Below, piece by piece: positions 9,394 to 19,089 of a DNA stretch of 64,000 nt. The translations under genes and the position numbers were made by a program. Each line of letters starts with the position of its first letter. Position 1 is the stretch's first letter. The notes below the pieces were generated by a model. That model searched no databases and had not been told where the DNA came from. It saw nothing but the letters and a program-made list of their open reading frames with translations. The DNA is from Hyphomicrobiales bacterium (GTDB lineage Bacteria > Pseudomonadota > Alphaproteobacteria > Rhizobiales > Beijerinckiaceae), in assembly GCA_003963405.1 (NCBI GenBank), contig RXIY01000060.1:38140-102139 (forward strand). Direction: 5' to 3'.

Positions 9394-10215
9394 ATGCATA
9401 TCGTCGCATTCGTGACGCAAAAGGGCGGGGCCGGCAAAAGCACGCTTGCGAGCAATCTGGCCGTCGCCGCCCATCTCGCCGGCGAGCGCGTCTTCATCTG
9501 CGACCTCGACCCCTTGCAGTCTCTCGTCAAATGGTCGAGGCTACGTCAGCAGATCGACATCCCTGTCGAGCATATTCCGCTGGAGAAGCTCGCCCCCGCG
9601 CTCGATGCGCTTCGCGGGAACGGCGTCACCGCCGTGGTCATCGACACGCCAGGCGCCCATTCCGAAGCTTCGACGCAGGCCATTCGCGCCGCCGATCTGT
9701 GCATCGTCCCGGCGCGCCCGAACGCGCTCGATCTCTGGGCCAGCGAGGAGACAGTCGCGCGAATCAAGGCGGCGCGGAAGGATTACGCCTTTCTGCTCAA
9801 TCAATGCCCTCCGGCCCGGCAGGGCGGGCGTATCGCCCGAGGCGCGCGCGCGCTCGAGGACATCGGGGCCCTGCTCTCGCCGATGGTGTCGACCCGCGTC
9901 GATTATCAGGAAGCGGTCCTGCTGGGTCTCGGCGTCTGCGAGCTGAAACCCGCAGGAGCCGCGGCGCAGGAAATGACGGCGCTGTGGGCCGCGGTGAGCG
10001 CAAGACTGGGCGAAATCGACAGGCAAAGGCTGGCTGCTCGCGCCCAGTCGAATCCCGTCCTCGCCTCCTATCGCGACCTCTTCGACCAGGCCGCCAGAAT
10101 GGGCGGCGTTTACGCCGATTTCTTCAAGGCCTTCCTGCCGGCCGGCGGTCCGGACCGGGGCGGGGCCGCGGCCGAGGACGAGGATGAAGAGCGCCGGCGC
10201 CGCCGGCCTTCGTGA
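9394..10215 (+). CDS. ParA/MinD-family ATPase (orphan)
   Basis: A 273-residue cytoplasmic P-loop ATPase. It has the deviant Walker A KGGAGKST (residues 10-17) with the signature lysine, the Walker A' DLDPLQS and the Walker B-like VVIDTPG, followed by an RPNALDLWASEE segment typical of ParA-type partition or cellulose-synthesis-associated ATPases. The ATG at 9394 is preferred over the upstream GTG at 9295 because the Walker A motif should start near residue 10. No parB or parS-like gene is adjacent, so chromosome partitioning cannot be claimed. The C-terminus ends in an acidic then Arg-rich tail (EDEDEERRRRRPS). Confidence 0.88.
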   Translation: MHIVAFVTQKGGAGKSTLASNLAVAAHLAGERVFICDLDPLQSLVKWSRLRQQIDIPVEHIPLEKLAPALDALRGNGVTAVVIDTPGAHSEASTQAIRAADLCIVPARPNALDLWASEETVARIKAARKDYAFLLNQCPPARQGGRIARGARALEDIGALLSPMVSTRVDYQEAVLLGLGVCELKPAGAAAQEMTALWAAVSARLGEIDRQRLAARAQSNPVLASYRDLFDQAARMGGVYADFFKAFLPAGGPDRGGAAAEDEDEERRRRRPS

Positions 10216-10310
10216 AGGGGATGGGGGCTCGGTCCGAGGACCTTCTTCGACCCGCCGACGTTTATTCAGGCGTCGACGGGCGCTCCCCGCGCCCATGCGG
10301 AGGTCGCGAG

Positions 10311-10538
10311 ATGGTCGCGCTCGAGGCGCTTTTTCTGACCGCGCTGCTCAGCGCCTTCATCGGTTTCGTGGCCTTCGTCGCGCTCGCCAGCCCACAGGCC
10401 AGCGGATCGGCGCAGTTGCGCGGCGCTCTCGTGGGGATCGTCGTCGCGGCGAGCGTGGCGGCGGCGGGCGCATTTTTTCTCTACGCCATCAGCCCGGGCG
10501 AGACTCTCCCGCAGACGGTCTCCGACGCCGGGGCCTGA
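10311..10538 (+). CDS. Small two-helix membrane protein, function unknown
   Basis: A 75-residue protein with two hydrophobic segments (about residues 3-25 and 37-58). The ATG at 10311 has GGAGG 7 bases upstream and gives a compact membrane protein. A GTG at 10212 overlapping the ATPase stop would add a polar 33-residue leader without clear support. No family is recognised. Confidence 0.6.
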   Translation: MVALEALFLTALLSAFIGFVAFVALASPQASGSAQLRGALVGIVVAASVAAAGAFFLYAISPGETLPQTVSDAGA

Positions 10539-10621
10539 CGGGCGCGGCGGCTGGCCCGGAGGGGCTTTAATTCCGGCCGCCCCGATACAATATCGAAGCC
10601 ACTCAGGAAGGGGTTCGCTTC

Positions 10622-10852
10622 ATGACCGACAATACCAACGACGATATGGACGGCCTGTCCGACCCCTTTAGCTACGAGGATCTCGTTTCGCAGCGGGCGA
10701 TGGCTTTTTACCATGTCGCGCGGTTGACGGACACCGTTCAGGACGAGGCGGTGAAGGAGCTCTGCCTGACCATGTTGCGCAAGCTCAACGCCAGCATAAA
10801 GGCGCCGTCGACGGCCGAGCTGCGGAGCATAGAGGGCTCCAAGAGCCGATGA
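10622..10852 (+). CDS. Small acidic alpha-helical protein, function unknown
   Basis: A 76-residue soluble protein beginning with an acidic segment (MTDNTNDDMDGL) followed by amphipathic helices (LVSQRAMAFYHVARL and the VKELCLTMLRKL stretch). A purine-rich AGGAAGG ribosome site lies 9 bases before the ATG. No domain is recognised. It is isolated from its neighbours and followed by a terminator-containing gap. Confidence 0.65.
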   Translation: MTDNTNDDMDGLSDPFSYEDLVSQRAMAFYHVARLTDTVQDEAVKELCLTMLRKLNASIKAPSTAELRSIEGSKSR

Positions 10853-11198
10853 CCGAGCGCATCCCTCAGGTTGTGGCAGTCGAGCCACAGTTGATGTGGT
10901 TTCTTTTTTCTTGCTGAGGTTGAACACAGTTTTGCCACAGGTCGCGCCTCCAATTAACGCGTGCTCTCCTTGGGCATTTCCTCCCTGAACTTGGGCCGCT
11001 GGCCAACCAGCGGCTCCTTTTTTGTCCGCACACGGGCTGTGGCCTGTGGAGAACCGGCCTAAAACGCTGTTCTTTCGCGGCTGATGGGGCGTGAACCGTA
11101 ATCCGGGCGGTTTCTCGGCGCGCGGCGATCGCGTATGATCCTGTCAGCCTGCGTGCGACCAGCGCGGGAATCGACGCAATTTATGAAGGGACGTGTGA
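10853..11198. other. Gene-free 346-base interval
   Basis: No coding potential was found here apart from an unconvincing antisense frame. The only clear structure is the intrinsic terminator at 10995-11023. The remainder probably contains the promoter of the downstream secreted-protein gene. Confidence 0.5.
10995..11023 (+). terminator. Intrinsic terminator
   Basis: GCCGCTGG (10995-11002) and CCAGCGGC (11007-11014) form a perfect 8-bp stem with a CCAA loop, followed by TCC and seven T residues. It lies about 140 bases after the small acidic gene and would end its transcript. Confidence 0.8.
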
Positions 11199-11468
11199 AT
11201 GCGCATCTTTATCCGCCTCTCGGCTCTGCTGACTTTGTTCGTGGCGGCGCCGGCCTTCGCCCAAGGCACGGCCGCTCAGCGCGCCGCCTGTGAGGACGAC
11301 GCCTACCGCTTTTGTCAGGCGCAGGTGCCGGATGCGATCGCGATCGAGAAATGCCTGAAGGCCAACGCCGCGTCGATCTCCGGCGACTGCCGCGCCGAAC
11401 TGGGATTGGCGAGCTCGGCTTCAGCCGATCCCGCTCCCGCGACGGGCGGCAAGAAGCGCAAGCACTAA
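11199..11468 (+). CDS. Secreted protein with one cysteine-rich repeat
   Basis: An 89-residue exported protein with a signal peptide (RIFIRLSALLTLFVAAPAFA, cleavage after AFA near residue 21). The mature part has four Cys in the pattern C-x7-C-x12-C-x11-C (CEDDAYRFC ... EKCLKANAASISGDC), which resembles the short cysteine-rich repeat seen in many periplasmic proteins of Hyphomicrobiales. It ends in a basic GGKKRKH tail. A GAAGGGA ribosome site precedes the ATG. Its 3' end overlaps the convergent mmsB stop by 4 bases. Function unknown. Confidence 0.75.
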   Translation: MRIFIRLSALLTLFVAAPAFAQGTAAQRAACEDDAYRFCQAQVPDAIAIEKCLKANAASISGDCRAELGLASSASADPAPATGGKKRKH

Positions 11469-12394
11469 TCGAGCTGAATGAGAGCGGCGCGGGCGCTGGC
11501 CCGCGCTTCTTTCTGCGGTACGCCGCGGATCATTTCGAAAATTCCCGAAAAATCCTTTGCGCCTCCGCCCTGCGCCTCATAGATGGCGTAGAGCTGCGCC
11601 GCCGCCGCGCAGAGCGGCGTCACCGCCCCGGCCTTCGCCGCCGCCGCCTCCGCGAGGCGTAAATCCTTCAGCATGAGCCGCGCCGCGAAACCCGCCTCAT
11701 AATTCCGATTGGCGGGCGAGCTCGGGACGGGGCCGGGAACGGGGCAGTAGCTCGTCAGCGACCAGGACTGTCCCGAGGAGACGGCCGCGACCTCGAAGAG
11801 CGCCTCGGGCGAGAGGCCGATGCGCGACGCGAGCCCAAAGGCTTCGGCGGTCGCGATCATGGTCACGCCCAGCATCAGATTGTTGCACAGCTTGGCGGCC
11901 TGCCCCAGGCCCGGCCCGCCGCAATGGAAGACCCGCGCGCCCATCTTTTCGAGCAGCGGCTTCGCCCTCCAGAAAACCTCGGCCTCGGCGCCGCACATGA
12001 AGGTCAGGCTGCGCGCGCGGGCGCCGGCGACGCCGCCCGACACAGGCGCGTCGATCGCTCTGGCCTGCGCCATTTCGGCGATCCGATGCGCATGGCGGGC
12101 GCTTTCGAGATCGATGGTCGAGCAATCGATGAAAAGGGCGCCTTTGGCCGCGTGCGGCAGCGCGGCGCGCCAGACCTCCAGCACCTGATCCCCGCTTTGC
12201 AGCATGGTGACGACGGTCTCGGCCCCCATCGCCGCTTCCCGCGTCGAAGCGGCGATGAGAACGCCCATGGCCGCCGCCGTGTCGCGCGCCGAACTGGCCT
12301 GGTCGAAACCTGTGACCTGGTCGCCCGCCGCGGCGAGATGGGCGGCCATGGGCGCGCCCATCGCGCCCAGTCCGATGAAGGCGATGCGGGCCAT
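11465..12394 (-). CDS. mmsB: 3-hydroxyisobutyrate dehydrogenase
   Basis: It oxidises 3-hydroxyisobutyrate to methylmalonate semialdehyde with NAD+ in valine catabolism. The 309-residue protein shows the N-terminal Rossmann motif GLGAMGAPMA (residues 8-17), the substrate-binding DAPVSGG (115-121) and the catalytic lysine in GQAAKLCNN (K168). It lies 16 bases downstream of mmsA, which uses its product, so the two form an operon on the minus strand. It is distant from the hydrolase gene (26788-27846) that supplies its substrate, although in the same chromosomal neighbourhood. Confidence 0.93.
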   Translation of the reverse strand: MARIAFIGLGAMGAPMAAHLAAAGDQVTGFDQASSARDTAAAMGVLIAASTREAAMGAETVVTMLQSGDQVLEVWRAALPHAAKGALFIDCSTIDLESARHAHRIAEMAQARAIDAPVSGGVAGARARSLTFMCGAEAEVFWRAKPLLEKMGARVFHCGGPGLGQAAKLCNNLMLGVTMIATAEAFGLASRIGLSPEALFEVAAVSSGQSWSLTSYCPVPGPVPSSPANRNYEAGFAARLMLKDLRLAEAAAAKAGAVTPLCAAAAQLYAIYEAQGGGAKDFSGIFEMIRGVPQKEARASARAALIQLD

Positions 12395-12410
12395 GAAGAT
12401 TCCTTTCGCG

Positions 12411-13904
12411 TCAGGACATGGTCGGCATGATGAAGCTCGCGCCCTCCTTCACGCCGCTCGGCCAGCGGGAGGTGACGGTCTTGGTCCGGGTATAGAAGCG
12501 GAAGGCGTCGTCGCCATGCTGGTTGAGATCGCCGAAGGCCGAGCGCTTCCAGCCGCCGAATGTGTAATAGGCGAGCGGCGTCGGAATCGGCACGTTGACG
12601 CCGACCATGCCGGTCTGAACCCGAGAGGCGAAATCGCGCGCGGCGTCGCCGTCGCGGGTGAAGATCGCGACGCCATTGCCATATTCGTGCGCATCGACGA
12701 GGCTCAACGCCTCTTCGTAGGAGTTCGCCCGCAGGACGCTGAGCACAGGTCCGAAAATCTCCTCCCGGTAGATGCGCATATCGGGCGTCACCTCGTCGAA
12801 GAGGCAGCCGCCCATGAAGAAGCCGTCTTCATAGCCCTGCATTTTGAAGTCGCGGCCGTCGACGAGAAGCCTTGCGCCCTCCGCCACGCCCTGCGCCACA
12901 TAGTTCTTCACGCGCTCGAGATGCGTCCTCGAAATCAGGGGGCCGAAATCGGCCGAAGGATCGGTCGAGAGGCCGATCTTCAAACTCTCCACGCGCGGCG
13001 CGAGCTGGCTCACGAGCCGCTGCGCGGCATCCTCGCCCACCGGAACCGCCACGGAAATCGCCATGCAGCGTTCGCCGGCCGATCCGTAGCCCGCGCCGAT
13101 GAGAGCATCCACGGCCTGGGTCATGTCCGCGTCGGGCATGACGACCATGTGATTTTTGGCGGCGCCGAAACATTGCGCGCGCTTACCATTCGCACAGGCG
13201 CGCGCGTAGACATATTCGGCGATCTGGCTCGATCCGACGAAAGCCACGGCCTTGACATGCGCGTCGTCGAGTAGCGCGTCCACGGCTTCCCTGTCGCCAT
13301 TGACGACATTGAACACGCCGGGCGGCAATCCCGCCTCGATCATGAGCTCCGCGAGACGCAGCGGCGTCGAAGGGTCGCGCTCCGAGGGCTTGAGCACGAA
13401 GGCGTTGCCGCAGGCAATCGCGGGCGCGGCCATCCACAGCGGAATCATCGCCGGAAAGTTGAACGGCGTTATGCCCGCGGCCATGCCGAGCGGCTGGCGC
13501 ATGGAATAAACGTCGATGCCGGGCCCGGCGGAATCCGTGAAGCCGCCTTTCAGCAAATAGGGGGCGCCCACGCAAAACTCGACGACTTCGAGCCCGCGCT
13601 GAACATCGCCGCGCGCGTCGGCGATGGTTTTCCCGTGCTCGCGCGCCAGCAACATCGCAAGCGAGTCCATCTCGCGCCAGGTGAGCTCCAGAAATTTCAT
13701 GAGCACGCGTGCGCGCCGCTGCGGATTGGTCGCCGCCCAGGCGGGCTGCGCGGCTCGCGCATTCTCGACCGCCGCGCCGACCTCGGCGCGAGATGCAAGA
13801 GGCGCGCGCCCGATGACCGCGCCGGTCATGGGTTCGAAAACCTCGGCGCTGCGCCCGTCTCCCCGAATGCGCCTTCCGCCGATGAAATGGGCAATATCGG
13901 ACAT
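12411..13904 (-). CDS. mmsA: CoA-acylating methylmalonate-semialdehyde dehydrogenase
   Basis: It converts methylmalonate semialdehyde to propionyl-CoA with NAD+ and CoA, the last step of valine degradation. The 497-residue aldehyde dehydrogenase shows PFNFP (N149), the LKPSERDP segment and the catalytic cysteine in SAGERCMA (C280). The start at 13904 (MSDIAHFIGG) matches the family N-terminus; an upstream in-frame start would add 37 unlikely residues reaching the divergent phhA gene. It is first in a two-gene operon with mmsB. About 75 bases separate it from divergent phhA, so the two probably share a control region. Confidence 0.95.
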   Translation of the reverse strand: MSDIAHFIGGRRIRGDGRSAEVFEPMTGAVIGRAPLASRAEVGAAVENARAAQPAWAATNPQRRARVLMKFLELTWREMDSLAMLLAREHGKTIADARGDVQRGLEVVEFCVGAPYLLKGGFTDSAGPGIDVYSMRQPLGMAAGITPFNFPAMIPLWMAAPAIACGNAFVLKPSERDPSTPLRLAELMIEAGLPPGVFNVVNGDREAVDALLDDAHVKAVAFVGSSQIAEYVYARACANGKRAQCFGAAKNHMVVMPDADMTQAVDALIGAGYGSAGERCMAISVAVPVGEDAAQRLVSQLAPRVESLKIGLSTDPSADFGPLISRTHLERVKNYVAQGVAEGARLLVDGRDFKMQGYEDGFFMGGCLFDEVTPDMRIYREEIFGPVLSVLRANSYEEALSLVDAHEYGNGVAIFTRDGDAARDFASRVQTGMVGVNVPIPTPLAYYTFGGWKRSAFGDLNQHGDDAFRFYTRTKTVTSRWPSGVKEGASFIMPTMS

Positions 13905-13978
13905 ATCTTCAAATCTAGGGCAGGGCGCCGCGCGGCACAGGCTGGCGCGCCCGCCCGCCGCGCCTTCGAGGTCCCGCC

Positions 13979-14854
13979 ATGACCGAAGCTGCACAGGAAA
14001 AGAACCGTTACGCACTTGCGCCGCGCAATGTGGATTGGACCATCGACCAGGACTGGGCGTCCTATACGCGGGAAGAGCATGATCGCTGGAACAGGCTGTT
14101 CGCCCGCCAGGCGAAGATTTTGCCGGGGCGCGCGTGCGACGCGTTTCTCTCTGCGAAGAAACAGCTCGAATTGTCCCGCGGCGGAATTCCTGACTTTGCT
14201 GAATTGAGCGCGCGCCTCTCGCGTCTGACGGGCTGGCGGGTCGTGCCCGTCGCCGGCCTCATTCCCGACGACGCCTTCTTCGATCATCTGGCCAATCGCC
14301 GCTTCCCGGCCGGCGCCTTCATCCGCCCCGAGCATGAGCTCGATTATTTGTCCGAGCCCGATGTGTTCCACGATGTCTTCGGCCATGTGCCGCTGCTCGC
14401 CGATCCGGTCTATGCGCAATTTCTCGAAGCCTATGGCAAGGGCGGCCAGCGCGCGCTGGACAGGGGACAGCTTCACAATCTGGCGCGGCTCTACTGGTAT
14501 ACGGTCGAATTCGGTCTGATCGCGACGCCCCAGGGCCTGCGCATCTTTGGCGCGGGAATTCTCTCATCTCCCGGCGAAAGCGTCTTTGCGCTGGAAGATT
14601 CGTCACCTAACCGCGTCGCTTTCGATCTCGAGCGCATCATGCAGACGAAATACATCATCAGCGATTATCAGCAGACCTATTTCGTCGTCGAGAGTTTCGA
14701 GCAGCTTCTGGAGGAATGCTATCAGGATTTCGGCGCCCTCTATGACGATCTCAGGCGCCAGCCGGACATCGAGCCTCATGAGCTTCGTCCGGGCGATCAC
14801 GTGATCACGAGAGGCGATCTGCATTATTTCCGCGCCAAGGGACTGGCGGCTTAG
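13979..14854 (+). CDS. phhA: Phenylalanine 4-monooxygenase
   Basis: It hydroxylates phenylalanine to tyrosine using tetrahydropterin, iron and O2. The 291-residue protein is the short bacterial form without an ACT regulatory domain. The non-haem iron triad is visible: H131 and H136 in FHDVFGHVP and E177 in YWYTVEFGL. It is divergent from mmsA and convergent, 3 bases apart, with the fumarylacetoacetase gene, placing it with the tyrosine pathway it feeds. No pterin-4a-carbinolamine dehydratase gene is adjacent. Confidence 0.96.
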   Translation: MTEAAQEKNRYALAPRNVDWTIDQDWASYTREEHDRWNRLFARQAKILPGRACDAFLSAKKQLELSRGGIPDFAELSARLSRLTGWRVVPVAGLIPDDAFFDHLANRRFPAGAFIRPEHELDYLSEPDVFHDVFGHVPLLADPVYAQFLEAYGKGGQRALDRGQLHNLARLYWYTVEFGLIATPQGLRIFGAGILSSPGESVFALEDSSPNRVAFDLERIMQTKYIISDYQQTYFVVESFEQLLEECYQDFGALYDDLRRQPDIEPHELRPGDHVITRGDLHYFRAKGLAA

Positions 14855-14857
14855 GCG

Positions 14858-15865
14858 TTAACAGGCCTTCACCGTCTGCTCGATGGCGCCGAAGATCGCG
14901 TGTCTGTCCTTGTCCACCATTTCGATGCGCACAACGTCGCCCGCTTTCAAAAAAGGCGTGCGCGCTTCGCCATGCATGAGCGTCTCCACCGTGCGCTGCT
15001 CCGCGATGCAGGAATAGCCGACGCCGCCCTGTGCGATGGGTAGGCCCGGCCCGCCGCCGCCCGCGCGATTGGAAACCGTTCCGGAGCCGATGATGGTTCC
15101 TGCCGCGAGCGGTCGCGTGCGCGAGGCATGCGCGATGAGCTGGCTGAAGTCGAAGGTCATGTCGACCCCGGCGTCGGGCTTGCCGAGCGGCGCGCCATTG
15201 ATCGACGACAGCAGCGGCAGCGAAAGTTTGGCGCCGTCCCAGGCGGGTCCCAGCTCATCGGGCGTCGCTACGACAGGCGAGAAGGCGGAAGACGGCTTGG
15301 ATTGAAAGAAGCCGAAGCCCTTGGCGAGCTCCTCGGCAACGAGCCCGCGCAGCGTAACGTCGTTTACGAGCATGATGAGCTTGATATGCTCGCGCGCGGC
15401 CTGCGGCGTGATATTCATCGGCACGTCGTCGGTTATCACCGCGACCTCCGCTTCGAGATCGAGCCCATGCTCGTAGTCGTGCAAGGGAATGGGATCGCGC
15501 GGGCCAAGAAAATTGTCGGAGCCGCCCTGATACATCAGCGGATCCGTCCAGAAGGACGCAGGCATGTCCGCGCCGCGCGCCCGCCGCACCAGCGCCACGT
15601 GATTGACATAGGCCGAGCCGTCCGCCCATTGATAGGCGCGCGGCAAGGGCGAGGCGCAATCCCTTTCACGGAAGCGAAACGTCGTCGTCGTTTCCGCCTC
15701 GACCCGCTCCGCGAGCCGTTCGAGTTCCGGCGCGGCCTTCGCCCAATTGTCCAGCGCAGCCTGCAGCGTTGGCGCGATGTCGTCGGCATAGGCCGCGCGC
15801 GTGAGATCGCGCGAGACGACAGCGAGCCGACCGTCGCGGCCGCCCTTGAGCGATGCAAGCTTCAT
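14858..15865 (-). CDS. Fumarylacetoacetate hydrolase family protein, likely fumarylacetoacetase
   Basis: The likely reaction is cleavage of fumarylacetoacetate to fumarate and acetoacetate, the last step of tyrosine breakdown. The 335-residue protein carries FAH-family landmarks: DFYAS-like early segments, [17 protein letters not shown] with metal-binding acidic residues, [20 protein letters not shown] sequence and a GDVVRIEM tail. It is shorter than the animal enzyme (~420) but typical of the bacterial clade. The start at 15865 overlaps the hmgA stop by 4 bases (ATGA), showing translational coupling. The operon hpd-hmgA-this gene follows pathway order, which supports the assignment over other FAH hydrolases. 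Confidence 0.88.
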   Translation of the reverse strand: MKLASLKGGRDGRLAVVSRDLTRAAYADDIAPTLQAALDNWAKAAPELERLAERVEAETTTTFRFRERDCASPLPRAYQWADGSAYVNHVALVRRARGADMPASFWTDPLMYQGGSDNFLGPRDPIPLHDYEHGLDLEAEVAVITDDVPMNITPQAAREHIKLIMLVNDVTLRGLVAEELAKGFGFFQSKPSSAFSPVVATPDELGPAWDGAKLSLPLLSSINGAPLGKPDAGVDMTFDFSQLIAHASRTRPLAAGTIIGSGTVSNRAGGGGPGLPIAQGGVGYSCIAEQRTVETLMHGEARTPFLKAGDVVRIEMVDKDRHAIFGAIEQTVKAC

Positions 15866-17169
15866 GAGGCGCCTCCGGGCGTTCCGTCGAACCGTTTCGG
15901 CAGCGCCGACCAGCACGCCGCGTAATCCGTCTCGAGCGTGTCGAGAGCAAGCGAGTAAGCCGTCGGATGTTGCGGCAGACGCGTTTCGAACATGAAGGCG
16001 AGCGTCTTTTCCAGCTTCGCCGGCGACAATGGCGCCGTCGTCGCCGCCGCCACGGCGTCGGCGTCGGGTCCATGCGGCAGCATGGCGTTGTGCAGCGACG
16101 CGCCGCCCGGCGCAAAGCCTTCGGGCTTGGCGTCATAAGCGCCGAAGATCAGCCCCATGAATTCGCTCATGACGTTCAGGTGAAACCACGGCGGACGGAA
16201 TGTATCCTCGGCGACCTGCCAGCGTTCCGGGAAGATGACGAAGTCGACGTCGCCGACGCCCGGCTGACTGGAGGGCGACGTCAGTACGCAGAAGATCGAC
16301 GGATCGGGATGATCGAAGAGCAAGGCGCCCATTGGCGAGAAACGGCGAAGGTCGTATTTGTACGGCGCGTAATTGCCGTGCCAGGCGACGACGTCGAGCG
16401 GCGAATGGTCGAGGTCGCAGGCGTAGAAGCCACCGCCCCATTTCACCGTGAGCCGGCCCGGATGCGCATCGTCCTCATAGGCGGCTGCTGGCGTGAGAAA
16501 ATCCCTCGCATTGGCGAGCCCGTTGGCGCCGATGACCCCACGGTAGGGCAATGTAAACGGCGCGCCGTAGTTTTCGCATAGATAACCGCGCACGGGGCTG
16601 TCGCGAAGCCTGGCCCTGAATTTGACGCCCCGCGGGATGACGCATAGTTCTCCCGGCTCCACCTCGATCGAGCCGAACTCGGTCTCGAAGATGAGCCCGC
16701 CCTGCTGCGGCAGGATGAGCAGCTCGCCGTCGGCGTCGTAAAAATACTGTTCCTTCATCGACTCCGTTACGAGAAAGACTCCGGCCGACATGCCGAGACG
16801 CGAATCGGCGTCGCCACAAGTCGTCATCGTGCGAACGCCTTCGATGAAGCAGAGCTTTTCGTCGGGAAGGGGAATCGCGCCCCATCTCAGTTGCGCGATG
16901 GGCCTTTCAGTTTGCTCGCGAGAGGGCGCCGTTCTCCAGAAAGGCGCGTCCACCGAATAAAAATTGCGCGCATGAAGCACGGAGGGGCGGATACGATAGA
17001 GCCAGGACCTCCGGTTTGCTCCCGGAGGCGCCGTGAAGGCGGAGCCTGAGATCTGCTCGGCGTAGAGGCCATAAGGACAGCGCTGCGGCGAGTTGCGCCC
17101 TCTTGGAAGGGCTCCCGGCAAGGCTTCGGTCTCGAATTCATTGCCGAAGCCGCTCATATAGCCCGTCAT
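15862..17169 (-). CDS. hmgA: Homogentisate 1,2-dioxygenase
   Basis: It opens the ring of homogentisate to give maleylacetoacetate. The 435-residue protein is full length. The iron ligands by alignment to the known human enzyme are H330 (PPWFHLN), E336 (MSEF) and H366 (LPHGPD), all present. It lies one base downstream of the hpd stop and overlaps the next gene, so hpd-hmgA-fumarylacetoacetase is one transcription unit. Confidence 0.97.
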   Translation of the reverse strand: MTGYMSGFGNEFETEALPGALPRGRNSPQRCPYGLYAEQISGSAFTAPPGANRRSWLYRIRPSVLHARNFYSVDAPFWRTAPSREQTERPIAQLRWGAIPLPDEKLCFIEGVRTMTTCGDADSRLGMSAGVFLVTESMKEQYFYDADGELLILPQQGGLIFETEFGSIEVEPGELCVIPRGVKFRARLRDSPVRGYLCENYGAPFTLPYRGVIGANGLANARDFLTPAAAYEDDAHPGRLTVKWGGGFYACDLDHSPLDVVAWHGNYAPYKYDLRRFSPMGALLFDHPDPSIFCVLTSPSSQPGVGDVDFVIFPERWQVAEDTFRPPWFHLNVMSEFMGLIFGAYDAKPEGFAPGGASLHNAMLPHGPDADAVAAATTAPLSPAKLEKTLAFMFETRLPQHPTAYSLALDTLETDYAACWSALPKRFDGTPGGAS

Positions 17170-17170
17170 G

Positions 17171-18277
17171 TCAACCTGCCGGCTTCAGGACGCCGCGCCT
17201 CAGCTGATCCTCTTCGATCGACTCGAAAAGAGCGCGGAAGTTGCCCTCCCCGAAGCCCTCGTCGCCCTTGCGCTGGATGAATTCGAAGAAGATCGGGCCG
17301 ATCACGGTCTTTGAAAAGATTTGCAGCAGCAGCTGCGGCTTTCCGGCGCCCTCGCTCACGCCGTCGACGAGGATGCCGAATTCCTTCAGTCGATCGACCG
17401 GCTCGCCATTATTGGGAAGGCGCTTCTCGATGGCTTCATAATAGCTATCGGGCGGGGAGGGCATGAAGTCGAGCCCTCTGTCGCGCAGCCTTTGCACAGT
17501 GTCGTAAATATCGTCGCAGGCGCAGGCGATGTGCTGAACGCCCTCCCCATTGTACGCGTCGAGAAACTCTTCGATCTGGCTCGTCTCGTCGGCGCTCTCG
17601 TTGATTGGAATGCGTATCTTTCCGCAAGGGCTCGTCATCGCGCGCGAATAGAGGCCCGTGAAGCGTCCCTCGATGTCGAAGTAACGGATCTGGCGGAAAT
17701 TGAAGAGGCGCGCATACCAGTCCGCCAGGGCATCCATTCGCCCGCGCCGGACATTGTGGGTGAGGTGGTCGATCGTCGTCAGACCCACGCCCTCGGGTTT
17801 CGGGTCGCGCGCGCCGATCCATCTGAAGTCGATGTCCCAGATCGAGCCTTCCTCGCCATAGAGGTCGACGAGATAGATCAAGGCGCCGCCGACGCCTTCG
17901 ATCGCGGGGATGTTGAGCTCCATCGGACCAGTTCGCGAGGGAACCAGCGTCGCGCCGAAGTCCGCGGCGCGTCGGAGGGCGGCGCCTGCGTCCTTGACCC
18001 GGAAGCCGAGCGCGCACACCGACGGGCCATGCGCCCGCGCAAATTCCGCCGCAAAACTCTCCGGCTCCGCGTTGAGAACGTAATTGATGTCGCCCTGCCG
18101 ATAGAGCGTCACATCCTTGGAGCGGTGATGCGCGACCGCGGCGAAGCCCATGGTCACGAACAAAGCCGCCAGCCGCGCGGGCTCCGGATGCGCAAATTCT
18201 ACAAATTCGAAGCCGTCCGTTCCCATCGGATTGTCGAGGGCGCCGTGGGCGGCGGGGTCGGAAACGAGCGTCGTCAT
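17171..18277 (-). CDS. hpd: 4-hydroxyphenylpyruvate dioxygenase
   Basis: It converts 4-hydroxyphenylpyruvate to homogentisate. The 368-residue protein has the two vicinal-oxygen-chelate halves, with iron ligands H171 ([10 protein letters not shown]), H249 (GVQHIA) and E332 ([10 protein letters not shown]). The start at 18277 (MTTLVSDP) fits family length; a longer frame upstream adds 25 residues without support. It is first in the minus-strand operon and divergent from maiA with about 100 bases between, the likely site of a shared promoter. Confidence 0.97.
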   Translation of the reverse strand: MTTLVSDPAAHGALDNPMGTDGFEFVEFAHPEPARLAALFVTMGFAAVAHHRSKDVTLYRQGDINYVLNAEPESFAAEFARAHGPSVCALGFRVKDAGAALRRAADFGATLVPSRTGPMELNIPAIEGVGGALIYLVDLYGEEGSIWDIDFRWIGARDPKPEGVGLTTIDHLTHNVRRGRMDALADWYARLFNFRQIRYFDIEGRFTGLYSRAMTSPCGKIRIPINESADETSQIEEFLDAYNGEGVQHIACACDDIYDTVQRLRDRGLDFMPSPPDSYYEAIEKRLPNNGEPVDRLKEFGILVDGVSEGAGKPQLLLQIFSKTVIGPIFFEFIQRKGDEGFGEGNFRALFESIEEDQLRRGVLKPAG

Positions 18278-18378
18278 CGCCGGTCTACCTGTCGTTACGC
18301 AAGAGATATTGCGGCGCCGGCCTGCGGGTAGCCCTATCTCAGTCTTCAGCACAGAATCTCGTCCCAGGGAGACGAAAA

Positions 18379-19026
18379 ATGCTCTTTTATGATTACGACA
18401 GGTCGTCTGCGGCCTACCGCGTGAGGATCGCGCTAGCGATCAAGGGGATTTCCGTCGAGCGGCGCTTCGTCCATCTTCTTCGCGCAGAGCAGAGGCTTCC
18501 GGCCTATCTGGAGAAAAATCCTCAAGGGCTCGTGCCCGCGCTCGAGCTCGACGATGGAACGGTGCTGACCCAGTCGCTCGCCATCATCGAATATCTGGAG
18601 ACGCTCCAGCCGAACCCGAGGCTCGTTCCGGCCGATCCTGTTCTTGCCGCGCGCGTACGGGCGGCGGCGCTCGCCATCGCCTGCGATACGCATCCGCTCG
18701 GGAATCTGCGGGTGGTCACATATCTGCAGGAAAGGCTCGCGCAGAGCGAGGCGGTCGTGCTGGAGTGGCGCCGCCACTGGGTGCGACTTGGTCTCGATGC
18801 AGTCGAGGCTCTGATCCGGCCGTCGCCCTTTTGCTTCACCGCAGCGCCCACGATCGCCGACATCTGTCTCGCGCCGCAGCTTTTCTATGCGGAACGCTTT
18901 GGGGTTACGCTCGAAACCTATCCGAAGATCGGCGCGGTCGCCGCCGCCTGCGCCGAACACCCGGCCTTTCGGGCGGCGCATCCCGCGGCGCATCCCGACG
19001 CAGCGGAGGCGGCGCCGGGACCTTGA
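18379..19026 (+). CDS. maiA: Maleylacetoacetate isomerase (zeta-class GST)
   Basis: A glutathione-dependent enzyme isomerising maleylacetoacetate to fumarylacetoacetate. The 215-residue protein has the zeta-class [11 protein letters not shown] active-site block (residues 8-18), NPQGLVPAL and the [10 protein letters not shown] glutathione-binding segment, plus the all-alpha C-terminal domain. GGGAGACG provides a ribosome site. It is divergent from the hpd operon, completing the homogentisate pathway in this locus. Confidence 0.94.
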   Translation: MLFYDYDRSSAAYRVRIALAIKGISVERRFVHLLRAEQRLPAYLEKNPQGLVPALELDDGTVLTQSLAIIEYLETLQPNPRLVPADPVLAARVRAAALAIACDTHPLGNLRVVTYLQERLAQSEAVVLEWRRHWVRLGLDAVEALIRPSPFCFTAAPTIADICLAPQLFYAERFGVTLETYPKIGAVAAACAEHPAFRAAHPAAHPDAAEAAPGP

Positions 19027-19089
19027 AACGACCGAGCGCCGGCAAATATAGCCGGTTATGCCGCCTCACGGCAGTTGGAGTCGGGCGCG

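Noticed and set aside
9394..10215. ParA gene as part of a plasmid or chromosome partition system
   Set aside because: No parB gene or parS-like repeats are adjacent, so only an orphan ATPase is claimed.
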